Assembly (NCBI RefSeq): GCF_022012335.1
Contig: NZ_JAKLTO010000004.1
Coordinates: forward strand, 1-64,000
DNA: 64,000 nucleotides
Direction of reading: 5' to 3'
DNA from: Flavobacterium sp. SM15
GTDB lineage: Bacteria > Bacteroidota > Bacteroidia > Flavobacteriales > Flavobacteriaceae
The notes below the pieces were generated by a model. That model worked only from the letters and a program-made list of their open reading frames with translations, did no database searches and was not told the DNA's origin. The position numbers were made by a program, and so were the translations under genes. Numbering within the stretch: the stretch's first letter is position 1; every line of letters begins with the position of its first letter. Shown in pieces: positions 52,354-59,995 of the stretch.

Positions 52354-52422
52354 CTACTTGCTTAAATTCTTCATTTCCTTTTCAATCATATCATAAAACT
52401 GATCAATTTTCGGCATGATAAT
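52354..52422 (-). pseudogene. remnant of the C-terminus of an OmpA-family gene
   Basis: On the minus strand these 69 nt read IIMPKIDQFYDMIEKEMKNL-SK-stop, nearly identical to the last residues of the intact OmpA lipoprotein at 52878-53711. The similarity ends abruptly at 52422. It is the leftover of a duplicated or displaced ompA-like gene, with the 91-residue Cys-rich gene now lying between the two copies. Confidence 0.85.
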
Positions 52423-52459
52423 CCATAGTTTAAAAATGTATTAAAACGTTGATATTTAG

Positions 52460-52467
52460 TAACTTTG
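52460..52467 (+). promoter_or_regulatory. -7 element of the Cys-rich small protein gene
   Basis: TAACTTTG is a full -7 match about 43 nt before the ATG. Confidence 0.5.
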
Positions 52468-52510
52468 TATAAAATATGAGCTGATTTGTTAATTTGAAAA
52501 AAGAAAAATC

Positions 52511-52786
52511 ATGGAAGCAAATGAAAAATACAAAAAGGTAAAAAGGACTTTGATATTGATTGTTTCTTGCTTCGTTGTCTTGTTATTTTCAATGTCATCA
52601 TTTTCAAAAAATATCACAGTGCATACAAATAATTGTAATTGTCCTGTTAGCACTAAAGAGCATCCGGTAAAAGTTGAAACTAAAGCCCAATCCAAAGAAT
52701 CAGCATCTACCTCATGCAGTTGTGGTGGTCGTTGTACAGGTTTTAAGATAAAAGGAAAGTGTTACTGCATTTGTTGGGGTTTTTAG
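52511..52786 (+). CDS. small Cys-rich membrane-anchored or exported protein
   Basis: No recognised family. The 91-residue protein has a hydrophobic segment (LILIVSCFVVLLFSMSSFS, about 14-32) that is either a signal peptide or an anchor. The rest holds paired cysteines: NCNCP, a TSCSCGGRC cluster, and KCYCICWGF at the end, with nine cysteines after the membrane segment. This could form a disulfide-locked or metal-binding miniprotein outside the cytoplasm. It has its own -7 element and a shared bidirectional terminator. It lies between the OmpA remnant and the intact OmpA gene, as if inserted there. Confidence 0.65.
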   Translation: MEANEKYKKVKRTLILIVSCFVVLLFSMSSFSKNITVHTNNCNCPVSTKEHPVKVETKAQSKESASTSCSCGGRCTGFKIKGKCYCICWGF

Positions 52787-52835
52787 ACTAAATCACTTTA
52801 TAGAAAAATAGTTTTTTTGAAGTTAAACATAAAGA

Positions 52836-52865
52836 AAAACGCTTCGGAATTCCGAAGCGTTTTTT
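52836..52865. terminator. bidirectional terminator, perfect palindrome
   Basis: AACGCTTCGGAATTCCGAAGCGTT flanked by A and T runs. It serves the Cys-rich gene and the convergent OmpA gene. Confidence 0.93.
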
Positions 52866-52877
52866 GTTAACTATAAA

Positions 52878-53711
52878 TTACTTGCTCAAATTTTTCATCT
52901 CTTTTTCTAGCATATCGTAGAACTGATCGATTTTCGGCATGATAATAATTCTTGTTCTTCTGTTTTTTGCTCTGTTTGCCGGAGAATCGTTATCCGCTAA
53001 AGGAATATAGTAACTTCTTCCGGCCGGAATCAATTGCTTCGGATTCACTCCTAAATCTTTATGTAACACACGTACAATAGAAGTAGCTCTTTTAACCGAT
53101 AAATCCCAGTTGTCTAAAAGGACTGCGTTTTTGATAGGCACATTATCGGTGTGACCTTCCACCATACATTCGAAATCCGGCTTGCTGTTAACTACTTTGG
53201 CAACTTTGCTTAAAACACCTTTAGCGCGGTCGCTTACCTCGTAACTTCCAGATTTGAATAAAAGATTGTCTGCAATGGAGATCATTACCACACCTTTTTC
53301 AACGTTGATGTTGATGTCCGGATCGTCAATTCCAACCTCACGTTTTAAACTGGTTACCAATGCTAAAGTAACGCTGTCTTTTTTGGTTAAAGCATCTTGT
53401 AAGCGAGAAATTTTTAGGTCTTTTTCCTTTAAACTTTCTAATGATTTTTCAAGATTTTCAGCTCCTTTTGTTGTTAAAACAGTCATTTCTTTGGAGCTGT
53501 TTATAAGGTCTGAGTTGTTCTTTTTCAGGTATTCGTTTTGGCTGTTTAAGGCATCTTTTTCTGTAAGACAGGTGTTAAGTTTTACAGTACAGGTGTTAAG
53601 CAAATCCTGAATTTCTTTGTTTTTGGCTTCTAATTCGGCAATTTTTTTCTTAGATCCGCACGATGTAAGGGTAATTGCTGCTACGGAAAGGATAATAAAT
53701 ACTCTTCTCAT
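52878..53711 (-). CDS. OmpA/MotB domain lipoprotein with coiled coil
   Basis: This 277-residue protein has a lipoprotein signal with lipobox LTSC (C18) and a long coiled coil (about 22-110, KKKIAELEAKNKEIQDLL onward). A C-terminal OmpA peptidoglycan-binding domain reads VEGHTDNVPI, SVKRATSIVRVL, LIPAGRSYY and NRAKNRRTRIIIMP. It should tether the outer membrane to peptidoglycan. A full -7 element lies about 26 nt upstream and a palindromic terminator follows. A near-identical C-terminal fragment lies 456 nt away. Confidence 0.92.
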   Translation of the reverse strand: MRRVFIILSVAAITLTSCGSKKKIAELEAKNKEIQDLLNTCTVKLNTCLTEKDALNSQNEYLKKNNSDLINSSKEMTVLTTKGAENLEKSLESLKEKDLKISRLQDALTKKDSVTLALVTSLKREVGIDDPDININVEKGVVMISIADNLLFKSGSYEVSDRAKGVLSKVAKVVNSKPDFECMVEGHTDNVPIKNAVLLDNWDLSVKRATSIVRVLHKDLGVNPKQLIPAGRSYYIPLADNDSPANRAKNRRTRIIIMPKIDQFYDMLEKEMKNLSK

Positions 53712-53736
53712 GATTAATGATTTTAATAATGAATTA

Positions 53737-53744
53737 CAAAGTTA
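53737..53744 (-). promoter_or_regulatory. -7 element of the OmpA lipoprotein gene
   Basis: TAACTTTG on the minus strand, full -7 match. Confidence 0.55.
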
Positions 53745-53788
53745 GTAAGTTCTGTAAGGCTTGAATAGTTTAAAACGATAAACTAATG

Positions 53789-54784
53789 TTAAAAATTAAC
53801 ATCAAAAATCTTACCGCTTTTTACGAAGTAACGATAAACTATAGATTTTATTTTAAAGTAATTTGCGTGCTGCTGACTGTCTCTTTTGTCTAAAAACCTG
53901 AAAATCTGAGAGTAAAATGCAAAATGTGAACTCAAAATTGCCCATAAATGTTTTGGTTTTCCTTGTAATAAAAACCGAATTCCGGCTATTCCATCCAAAG
54001 CAAGTCGAATAAAAAGAATAGGAATCAACTTGTTTTTCGGAAGATTCTTCAGCAGCATCCAAAGAGAATTTCTAAAATTCAGGTAGGTTTTTTTAGGATT
54101 TCCTGCTTCCAGAGTTGCTCCGCCAACATGATACACTGTTGAGGTTCCGCAGTATTTGGCATTGTATCCTTTGTTGAAGGCTCTCCAACATAAATCGATT
54201 TCCTCCTGATGGGCAAAAAAATCCGGATCAAAACCTTGTAACTCACGAAAGACTTCTTTTCTAATAAACAAACACGCTCCTGAAGCCCAGAAAATAGGTG
54301 TGATGTCGTTGTATTGCCCGTGGTCTTGTTCTATGGTTTCAAAAATACGTCCTCTGCAAAACGGAAAACCATATTGATCAATAAAACCACCGCCCGCACC
54401 GGCATATTCAAAATATTCCTTGTTTTTGAAGTCTAGAATTTTTGGCTGAATGATGGCTGTTTGGGGTTCACTTTCAAATAAATCAAGTAGGGGTTCTAAC
54501 CAGTTTTCGGTAACTTCAATATCCGAATTTACCAGTGCATAAATGTCTTCTTCTACAAATTGCAGGGCTTTGTTATATCCTTTTGCATAACCATAATTTC
54601 CTTTGTTTTCAATAATTTTTACAGAGGGAAAGTTTGCTTTTACATAGTCTAAAGAGGCGTCGGTTGAAGCATTGTCGGCCACATAAACAGTCGCCTGTTG
54701 AGAATAGCCAACAACCGAAGGTAAAAATTGTTCCAATAGTTTAACACCATTCCAGTTTAATATGACTACGGCTATTTTGTTCAA
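53789..54784 (-). CDS. glycosyltransferase family 2
   Basis: This 331-residue enzyme has the GT2 fold: VVILNWNGVKLLEQFLPS at the N-terminus, ADNASTDAS, NYGYAKGYNKA, and the metal-binding region VNSDIEV. WASGACLFIRKEVF and HQEEIDLCWRAFNKGY follow, typical of the rhamnosyltransferase-like branch. The C-terminal part is hydrophobic and may associate with the inner membrane. It likely adds a sugar to a surface polysaccharide or lipid carrier. It lies 20 nt after the HsdR_N-like gene and is probably co-transcribed with it. Confidence 0.88.
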   Translation of the reverse strand: MNKIAVVILNWNGVKLLEQFLPSVVGYSQQATVYVADNASTDASLDYVKANFPSVKIIENKGNYGYAKGYNKALQFVEEDIYALVNSDIEVTENWLEPLLDLFESEPQTAIIQPKILDFKNKEYFEYAGAGGGFIDQYGFPFCRGRIFETIEQDHGQYNDITPIFWASGACLFIRKEVFRELQGFDPDFFAHQEEIDLCWRAFNKGYNAKYCGTSTVYHVGGATLEAGNPKKTYLNFRNSLWMLLKNLPKNKLIPILFIRLALDGIAGIRFLLQGKPKHLWAILSSHFAFYSQIFRFLDKRDSQQHANYFKIKSIVYRYFVKSGKIFDVNF

Positions 54785-54804
54785 TGTATTTGCAGATTTG
54801 TTTT

Positions 54805-55254
54805 TTAATTGGAAATAAAATCAGGAAGTTCTCTTAAAAACCGGTACTGCTCCTTCTCAAAATCCATTTGACAAAAGTAATGATTTAGCCCATTGGTAAC
54901 CATTAAATATTCAGATTCCAAAATCATATTGTAGCGCGCAATCTGATTGAAGGTTTCCTGAGAAATTGAAACCTCGGGCGCTTTGCATTCTATCAGTAAA
55001 AATATTTTTCCATTCGGCTGAAAAACAACAACATCATAACGCTTGGTTAATCCATTAATTTTTATGGATTTCTCAACATTGATATACGATTTTGAATATT
55101 TTTTTTCCTGCAGAAGAAACTGAACCACATGTTGGCGCACCCATTCTTCCGGAGTGAGCACCACAAACTTTTTACGGATTTCATCAAAGATCAAGACTTT
55201 ATTTTCGCTATTTTTGAACCGAAACGAATAAGTCGGGAAATTCAGTTTTTGCAT
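54805..55254 (-). CDS. stand-alone PD-(D/E)xK protein, HsdR N-terminal-like
   Basis: This 149-residue protein is related to the N-terminal nuclease domain of type I restriction subunit HsdR. The catalytic set is D74 in RYDVVVF and E89-x-K91 in LIECKAP, so the active site looks intact. No helicase, specificity or methylase gene lies nearby, so it is not part of a restriction system. It is divergent from holA, an arrangement I recall as common in Bacteroidota, which hints at a DNA-repair or replication role. The -7 element lies only about 5 nt from the ATG, so the mRNA may be nearly leaderless. Confidence 0.82.
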   Translation of the reverse strand: MQKLNFPTYSFRFKNSENKVLIFDEIRKKFVVLTPEEWVRQHVVQFLLQEKKYSKSYINVEKSIKINGLTKRYDVVVFQPNGKIFLLIECKAPEVSISQETFNQIARYNMILESEYLMVTNGLNHYFCQMDFEKEQYRFLRELPDFISN

Positions 55255-55258
55255 GAAA

Positions 55259-55288
55259 CAAAAATAGGTATTTCATTTAAACTGCCAA
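55259..55288 (-). promoter_or_regulatory. promoter of the HsdR_N-like gene
   Basis: On the minus strand TTG (55286-55288), 19 nt, then TATTTTTG (55259-55266). The ATG ends at 55254, leaving little or no leader. Confidence 0.65.
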
Positions 55289-55312
55289 CCGCGCTATACA
55301 CGTAAAACCGAA

Positions 55313-56317
55313 ATGGACGAAGTACTAAAAATCATAAAAGACATACAAGCCGGATCGATCAAACCAATTTATTTTTTAATGGGGGAAGAGCCTTATTACA
55401 TCGATAAATTGGCGGATTATATCGAAGACAACATACTTCAGGAACACGAGCGCGATTTTAACCAAACGGTTTTATACGGGAGGGACGTTTCCATTGAAGA
55501 CGTGATTGGTAATGCAAAACGTTTTCCAATGATGGCAGACCGACAAGTGGTTATCGTTAAAGAAGCTCAAGAGTTATCCCGAACCATTGATAAGCTGGAA
55601 ACGTATGCAGAAAATCCGCAGCCCACGACGGTTTTGGTTTTCTGTTACAAATACAAAACACTCGATAAACGTAAAAAAGTAACTAAGGTCTTAGAGAAAG
55701 CCGGAGTGGTTTTCGAGAGTAAAAAACTATATGAAAATCAAGTAGGGACGTGGCTTACTAGGGTATTGCAAGGAAAAAAACTAAGTATTGAACCCAAAGC
55801 GGCAGCAATGTTTGTAGATTTCCTTGGTACCGATTTAAGCAGAATTGCTAATGAAATCGACAAGTTGGCTATCATCTTAAAACCAGGAGATACGATAACC
55901 CCTGCAATTATTGAGGAAAACATCGGTTTCAGTAAAGATTTCAATCCTTTCGAATTGCGAAAAGCCATCGGGGAGAAAAATCAGCTAAAAGCCTACCAAA
56001 TTGCAGATTACTTTGCCCAAAATCCAAAAGACAACCCGATTGTACTTACTATTGGCTTGGTGTTTGGCTTCTTTTCCCAATTGTTGCAATATCATGGTTT
56101 GAAAGATAAATCGAAAGCTAATGTGGCTAAAGTGCTTAAAATCAATCCTTATTTTGTTGGAGATTATGAAGTTGCAGTGCGTAATTATCCAATGAAGAAG
56201 GTAAGCGCTATTATAAGTGCTTTAAGAGACATTGATGTGAAAAGCAAAGGTGTAGGAGCTAACAATTTAGCAATGGAAGATTTGCTTAAAGAGATGTTGG
56301 TAAAGATTTTTAATTAA
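55313..56317 (+). CDS. holA: DNA polymerase III subunit delta
   Basis: This 334-residue clamp-loader subunit opens the sliding clamp. The N-terminus IKPIYFLMGEEPYYIDKLADYIE, VLYGRDVSIEDVIGNAKRFPMMADRQVVIVKEAQ and the central LSRIANEIDKLAI are standard for HolA. It is full length and belongs to the replisome in the cytosol. It is divergent from the HsdR_N-like gene with 58 nt between the two start codons. No clear plus-strand promoter could be read in that gap. Confidence 0.93.
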   Translation: MDEVLKIIKDIQAGSIKPIYFLMGEEPYYIDKLADYIEDNILQEHERDFNQTVLYGRDVSIEDVIGNAKRFPMMADRQVVIVKEAQELSRTIDKLETYAENPQPTTVLVFCYKYKTLDKRKKVTKVLEKAGVVFESKKLYENQVGTWLTRVLQGKKLSIEPKAAAMFVDFLGTDLSRIANEIDKLAIILKPGDTITPAIIEENIGFSKDFNPFELRKAIGEKNQLKAYQIADYFAQNPKDNPIVLTIGLVFGFFSQLLQYHGLKDKSKANVAKVLKINPYFVGDYEVAVRNYPMKKVSAIISALRDIDVKSKGVGANNLAMEDLLKEMLVKIFN

Positions 56318-56347
56318 ATTAGTCATACAAACCAAAAACAAAATACC

Positions 56348-56770
56348 ATGAATCCAATAGTAAGAAATGTACTGGCGGTAATTGCCGGAGCTGTAATTGG
56401 AAGTCTTGTAAACGGCTTCCTGATTTCAATAAGCGGAAAAGTGATCCCACCACCAAACGGAACCGATGTTACTACCTTGGAAGGTTTAAAAGCGTCAATA
56501 CATTTGTTTGAACCTAAGCATTTTTTATTTCCTTTTCTTGCTCATGCTTTAGGGACACTTGTAGGAGCTTTTGTAGCCGCTAAACTTGCAGCAACTAATA
56601 AAATGAGAATTGCCATTGGTATTGGAGTGCTTTTTCTTTTAGGTGGAATTTCAAACTGTTTTATGTTGCCAGCACCCGTATGGTTTATGGCTGTTGATTT
56701 AATTTTAGCGTATATTCCAATGGGGTATTTAGCTGGGAAAATGGCTTCTAAAGTGGTAAAAGCGTCATAA
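56348..56770 (+). CDS. four-TM membrane protein of unknown function
   Basis: This 140-residue protein has hydrophobic segments at about 6-28, 58-80, 85-106 and 110-132, and a hydrophilic loop (IPPPNGTDVTTLEG) after the first. Glycines cluster in the helices (VIAGAVIGSLVNGF). No family is named with confidence; similar small membrane proteins are frequent in Flavobacteria. It starts 30 nt after holA and may be co-transcribed with it. Confidence 0.7.
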   Translation: MNPIVRNVLAVIAGAVIGSLVNGFLISISGKVIPPPNGTDVTTLEGLKASIHLFEPKHFLFPFLAHALGTLVGAFVAAKLAATNKMRIAIGIGVLFLLGGISNCFMLPAPVWFMAVDLILAYIPMGYLAGKMASKVVKAS

Positions 56771-56846
56771 CCTTAATAAGGTATATTTTTCAAAGTCAAT
56801 TAAAATCACGAAATTTGCATCCTCAAAATATAAAACATAAGTCAAG

Positions 56847-57026
56847 ATGATGAATAAAAACACAGTGCTAGGTTGGGCTACTTTAATTATGATGATAATG
56901 GGATTATTGTTGATCGGTCTGGGCATTTACCGATATGCAGATGTTGCCGGATGGGGATTTTCTGCAGTAGGAGTAGGCTTTTTGGCTAATGCATGGGTTT
57001 TTAATGCTTTGAAAGGAAGAGTTTAA
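56847..57026 (+). CDS. CAL67264-type small membrane protein
   Basis: This 59-residue protein reads MMNKNTVLGWATLIMMIMG at the start and ends FNALKGRV, with two transmembrane helices separated by GIYRYADVAGWG. It matches from memory a small protein conserved in Flavobacteriaceae and named CAL67264 family membrane protein. Function unknown. It sits 76 nt after the four-TM gene and is closed by a strong bidirectional terminator. Confidence 0.8.
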   Translation: MMNKNTVLGWATLIMMIMGLLLIGLGIYRYADVAGWGFSAVGVGFLANAWVFNALKGRV

Positions 57027-57044
57027 AAGATATAATTGAAATAC

Positions 57045-57077
57045 AAAAAACCCGAATCTGATGATTCGGGTTTTTTT
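57045..57077. terminator. bidirectional terminator
   Basis: CCCGAATC-TGAT-GATTCGGG with A and T runs on the two sides, between convergent genes. Confidence 0.93.
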
Positions 57078-57085
57078 ATTAGATT

Positions 57086-58612
57086 TTATTCTGTTACATG
57101 ATATTGCTTCATTTCCTCCAAAGGTTCTAACGAAACATGGTTTTGCCAGATTTTAGGATCATATCGTTTTAGTTGAATAAAATTGAAATCAGCTTCTTTA
57201 TAGTTATCAAATTCATTTTCGGTTATTTCAGAACTGGAAATATTCAATAATTCGGTTTTGTTTATCGAGTTACCTTCTATTTTTATATCCAGAGCCACAA
57301 CATCTTTTTCCTGGTTAGTAAGTTCGATAAATTTTAGAGGTCTGTTTATATAAAAGTAGTTTCCTGTTTCTTCATAGGCATACTGTAAATAATAACTTTT
57401 GCTTTCTGGATCTTTTTTGAAAATAAGCGTACCTGAACCGGCATTTTCTGCAGCTTTAACGCCCAATATCAATTTTAAGTTGAAACCGCTAACTTTTTTG
57501 CCTTCCTCTAAATTATAGTTGCATTTTACAACAGCATAGTCTGATTCTTTTACATAAAGAGTTCCGTTATATAACGCCCTGTTTTTTTTAGGTGAAAATT
57601 TAATAATGTAAATGATTTCATCTTCTGCTTCATTGTAAATTTTACCGGCAAATTGATAGTTATATGCCTCGGAATCTGATATGAACTCCATTTTCTTATT
57701 GTCTAAACGCTGTTGCTGCAAGAAAGATTGGATGTGGTTTTTACTGTTTTGGAGTTTAGACAGTTCTTTTTTCTTTTTGTTTTTTTTGTCATTATAGGTT
57801 TTGCTCAAAGAAATAGTATCTCGGGAACCAAAAAGACCGCTTTTAACCCGATAAAATTTTGTGGTATCAAGATGTTTTAAGATGATTGAAGTTCCTATAT
57901 CCTCCATATCTTCCAAAGAACTTGCACTTTCATTTCCGCTTATGTTTGTTGCTTTGATAACTTCGAGTTTTGGAACGAAAAAGGTTTTATTTTCTTTACT
58001 TGTTTTTTTTCCGTAATAATAATTGCAAAGAATGTCTTTATATCCTTGAGGCGGATATTTAATAAGTTTACCTGTGAATTTTTCCAGATCTGCATTAACA
58101 TCTTTTAATTGCTTTTTGCTAAAACCAGTAGATTTATCGAGTTCAATATTTAATATAGAAGGCTTAAATGTTGATGATTCCCTGAAAAATAATTTACGTT
58201 GAGTAGAAACCTGTTTTGATTTGTAGTTCTCTTTAAGACGGTTTTTTACTTCTGCAATAACTTTATACGGATCTGGTTTTACATTACTTATTGTCATGTT
58301 TTGAAGTTCGAAACTTACAGGAGAAAGCTTAATAATTAAATTTTGTTTTTTTAAGTCTTCAATTGAAAGTTGTAAACTAGTATAACCAATGTACGATACG
58401 TTAATAGTTGCAGATTCGCCTAACTGGTTTTCGTTAAAATTAAAAAAGCCTTCATTATTGGTAACTAAATCTGTTACGCCGTTAACTTTAACATTGGCAT
58501 AAGCAAGCGGTTCACTGCTATGGGAATCAATAACTTTTGCAGTAAGGTTTTGTGCAGTGGCTGTCTTTAAGCCTAGAATTAAAATAAAAAGGGTAATTAA
58601 GTTCTTTATCAT
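57086..58612 (-). CDS. exported protein with N-terminal carboxypeptidase-regulatory-like domain
   Basis: This 508-residue protein has a signal peptide (ending ATAQ), then a CarboxypepD_reg-like domain (about 22-100, AKVIDSHSSEPLAYANVKVNG) and a link LQNMTISN. The rest is a large beta-rich domain of unknown function with a very Lys-rich stretch (DKKNKKKKELSK) in the middle. It resembles in plan the protein at 47.0-48.2 kb, though the sequences are only distantly alike. Likely located in the periplasm or at the inner face of the outer membrane. Monocistronic. Confidence 0.78.
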   Translation of the reverse strand: MIKNLITLFILILGLKTATAQNLTAKVIDSHSSEPLAYANVKVNGVTDLVTNNEGFFNFNENQLGESATINVSYIGYTSLQLSIEDLKKQNLIIKLSPVSFELQNMTISNVKPDPYKVIAEVKNRLKENYKSKQVSTQRKLFFRESSTFKPSILNIELDKSTGFSKKQLKDVNADLEKFTGKLIKYPPQGYKDILCNYYYGKKTSKENKTFFVPKLEVIKATNISGNESASSLEDMEDIGTSIILKHLDTTKFYRVKSGLFGSRDTISLSKTYNDKKNKKKKELSKLQNSKNHIQSFLQQQRLDNKKMEFISDSEAYNYQFAGKIYNEAEDEIIYIIKFSPKKNRALYNGTLYVKESDYAVVKCNYNLEEGKKVSGFNLKLILGVKAAENAGSGTLIFKKDPESKSYYLQYAYEETGNYFYINRPLKFIELTNQEKDVVALDIKIEGNSINKTELLNISSSEITENEFDNYKEADFNFIQLKRYDPKIWQNHVSLEPLEEMKQYHVTE

Positions 58613-58664
58613 CTTGATTTTATTTATCGTTTCGGTTTTACAGTTTATAAAACGATTTTAAATT

Positions 58665-58672
58665 CAAATGTA
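58665..58672 (-). promoter_or_regulatory. -7 element of the 508-residue gene
   Basis: TACATTTG on the minus strand, full -7 match about 50 nt before the ATG. Confidence 0.5.
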
Positions 58673-58749
58673 TAAAAAATAACTTACATTTATTAATGGT
58701 TATGAAGGTTGTTTTAAATTTAACTTTTTTTAACGTGACCTGTTGTTTA

Positions 58750-59034
58750 TTAAGAACCCGCAATAGGGGAGCCGAAGATGCCTACAGCAAGTTCAATCCA
58801 AAGTATAATGAGTGCAATTACTAAGATTGTACAAATTACTATACGGTATTTAGTGTTTTTTATTTTTCTAATAACCAATTCACATAATAACCCTGTTGCA
58901 AGTAATAAAGTTCCGGCAATAACAAAGTCAGTTAAGCTCCAGTTAACTTCGTTTGTGAACTGCATTGCAATAAATAGAATCAGTAACAAAATTACCACCG
59001 TCAAAATAATCCCAATAATTCTTTTGTTTTTCAT
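58750..59034 (-). CDS. three-TM small membrane protein
   Basis: This 94-residue protein has three hydrophobic helices (about 7-26, 36-54 and 64-90), the middle one followed by VIRKIKNTKYR. It contains FIAMQFTNEVNW, a stretch I recall from small membrane proteins widespread in Flavobacteriaceae. Function unknown. Its promoter faces that of the MpaB-like gene. Confidence 0.7.
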   Translation of the reverse strand: MKNKRIIGIILTVVILLLILFIAMQFTNEVNWSLTDFVIAGTLLLATGLLCELVIRKIKNTKYRIVICTILVIALIILWIELAVGIFGSPIAGS

Positions 59035-59072
59035 AATGATGATTTTTAATAAAAATGTTAGTAATAATTAAG

Positions 59073-59100
59073 CAAATATAATTAACTTTGAAATACAAAG
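59073..59100. promoter_or_regulatory. divergent promoter pair
   Basis: TATATTTG on the minus strand (59073-59080) and TAACTTTG on the plus strand (59093-59100) lie 12 nt apart and serve the three-TM gene and the MpaB-like gene. Confidence 0.6.
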
Positions 59101-59142
59101 TACTTTTTATATGTTTTTTTTGACCCTAAATAAATTGTTGTT

Positions 59143-59901
59143 ATGGAATTATTTGTAAAAAAGAATTCGATTGTTAGAAAGATATGGGGGAAGGGTGATA
59201 CCATACTTTTTATTTTTGCAGGTGCTTCTGCAGAGTTTGCACTAAACAAAGCTGTCGATTGGCTCTATTTTACAGGAAAGCTGCCATCGGATCCTTTGGG
59301 ACGATTGTTTTCCACAGTTGGTTATGCAAGAAAAATAGTTTTTGCCTCAACGGAAGATGCAAACAAAGCAATTGATCTTATGAGTCAAATTCATTCTTCA
59401 GTAGAGAAAAGTCGTGGAACTTCCATTCCGGACTGGGCGTATAGAGATGTGCTCTTTATGTTGATACATTATTCGATAGCAGCCTATGAATTACTTGAGC
59501 AGAAATTGACAGAAGAAGAAAAGGAAGAGGTCTACAATGTATTTTATAGAGTAGGAAAAAGGATGGGACTAAAACAATTGCCTGAAACGTATGTAGCTTG
59601 GCTGTCAATAAGAGAACAGCATTTAAGAGATAATTTGGTAAAGAGTTATTATACTGAAGATTTGTTCAAACAGTATAGAAAACATTTAGGAGCAGTGCGT
59701 TATAAGGTTTTGCTTGAAGCACAGAAATTGGTTGTTCCACTGCGAGTAAAAGAATTACTTGAATTCAATACTATTGCTTTGTTAACTCAAATTGTACCAA
59801 TGTATAAAATGAGCCGAAAATTAAAACTTGATAAGCTTGTAAAAAGTGTTTTACTTCCTTCGCAGTACAAAAATCAAATAAAAGAATTGGATGTTTTTTA
59901 A
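59143..59901 (+). CDS. oxygenase MpaB family protein (DUF2236)
   Basis: This 252-residue protein matches the DUF2236/MpaB (latex-clearing-protein-like) family in the stretches LFSTVGYARKIVFASTEDAN, MSQIHSSVEKS and DWAYRDVLFMLIHYS. Family members bind a heme and some cleave long-chain isoprenoids or fatty chains. The histidines in IHSSVE and MLIHYS are candidates for the heme site. It has no signal peptide; most studied members act in the cytosol or at membranes. Substrate unknown. Confidence 0.75.
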   Translation: MELFVKKNSIVRKIWGKGDTILFIFAGASAEFALNKAVDWLYFTGKLPSDPLGRLFSTVGYARKIVFASTEDANKAIDLMSQIHSSVEKSRGTSIPDWAYRDVLFMLIHYSIAAYELLEQKLTEEEKEEVYNVFYRVGKRMGLKQLPETYVAWLSIREQHLRDNLVKSYYTEDLFKQYRKHLGAVRYKVLLEAQKLVVPLRVKELLEFNTIALLTQIVPMYKMSRKLKLDKLVKSVLLPSQYKNQIKELDVF

Positions 59902-59995
59902 AGCAACCAAAAAGATAAAATCAAAGGTCAGTGATCTAATTATTGGCTAAATTTTTTAAACAACAATTTTATTGCAATACGAGGACTTAGAGCTA

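Noticed and set aside
54805-55254. Type I restriction-modification system
   Set aside because: Only an HsdR_N-like domain is present; no hsdM, hsdS or helicase part is nearby.
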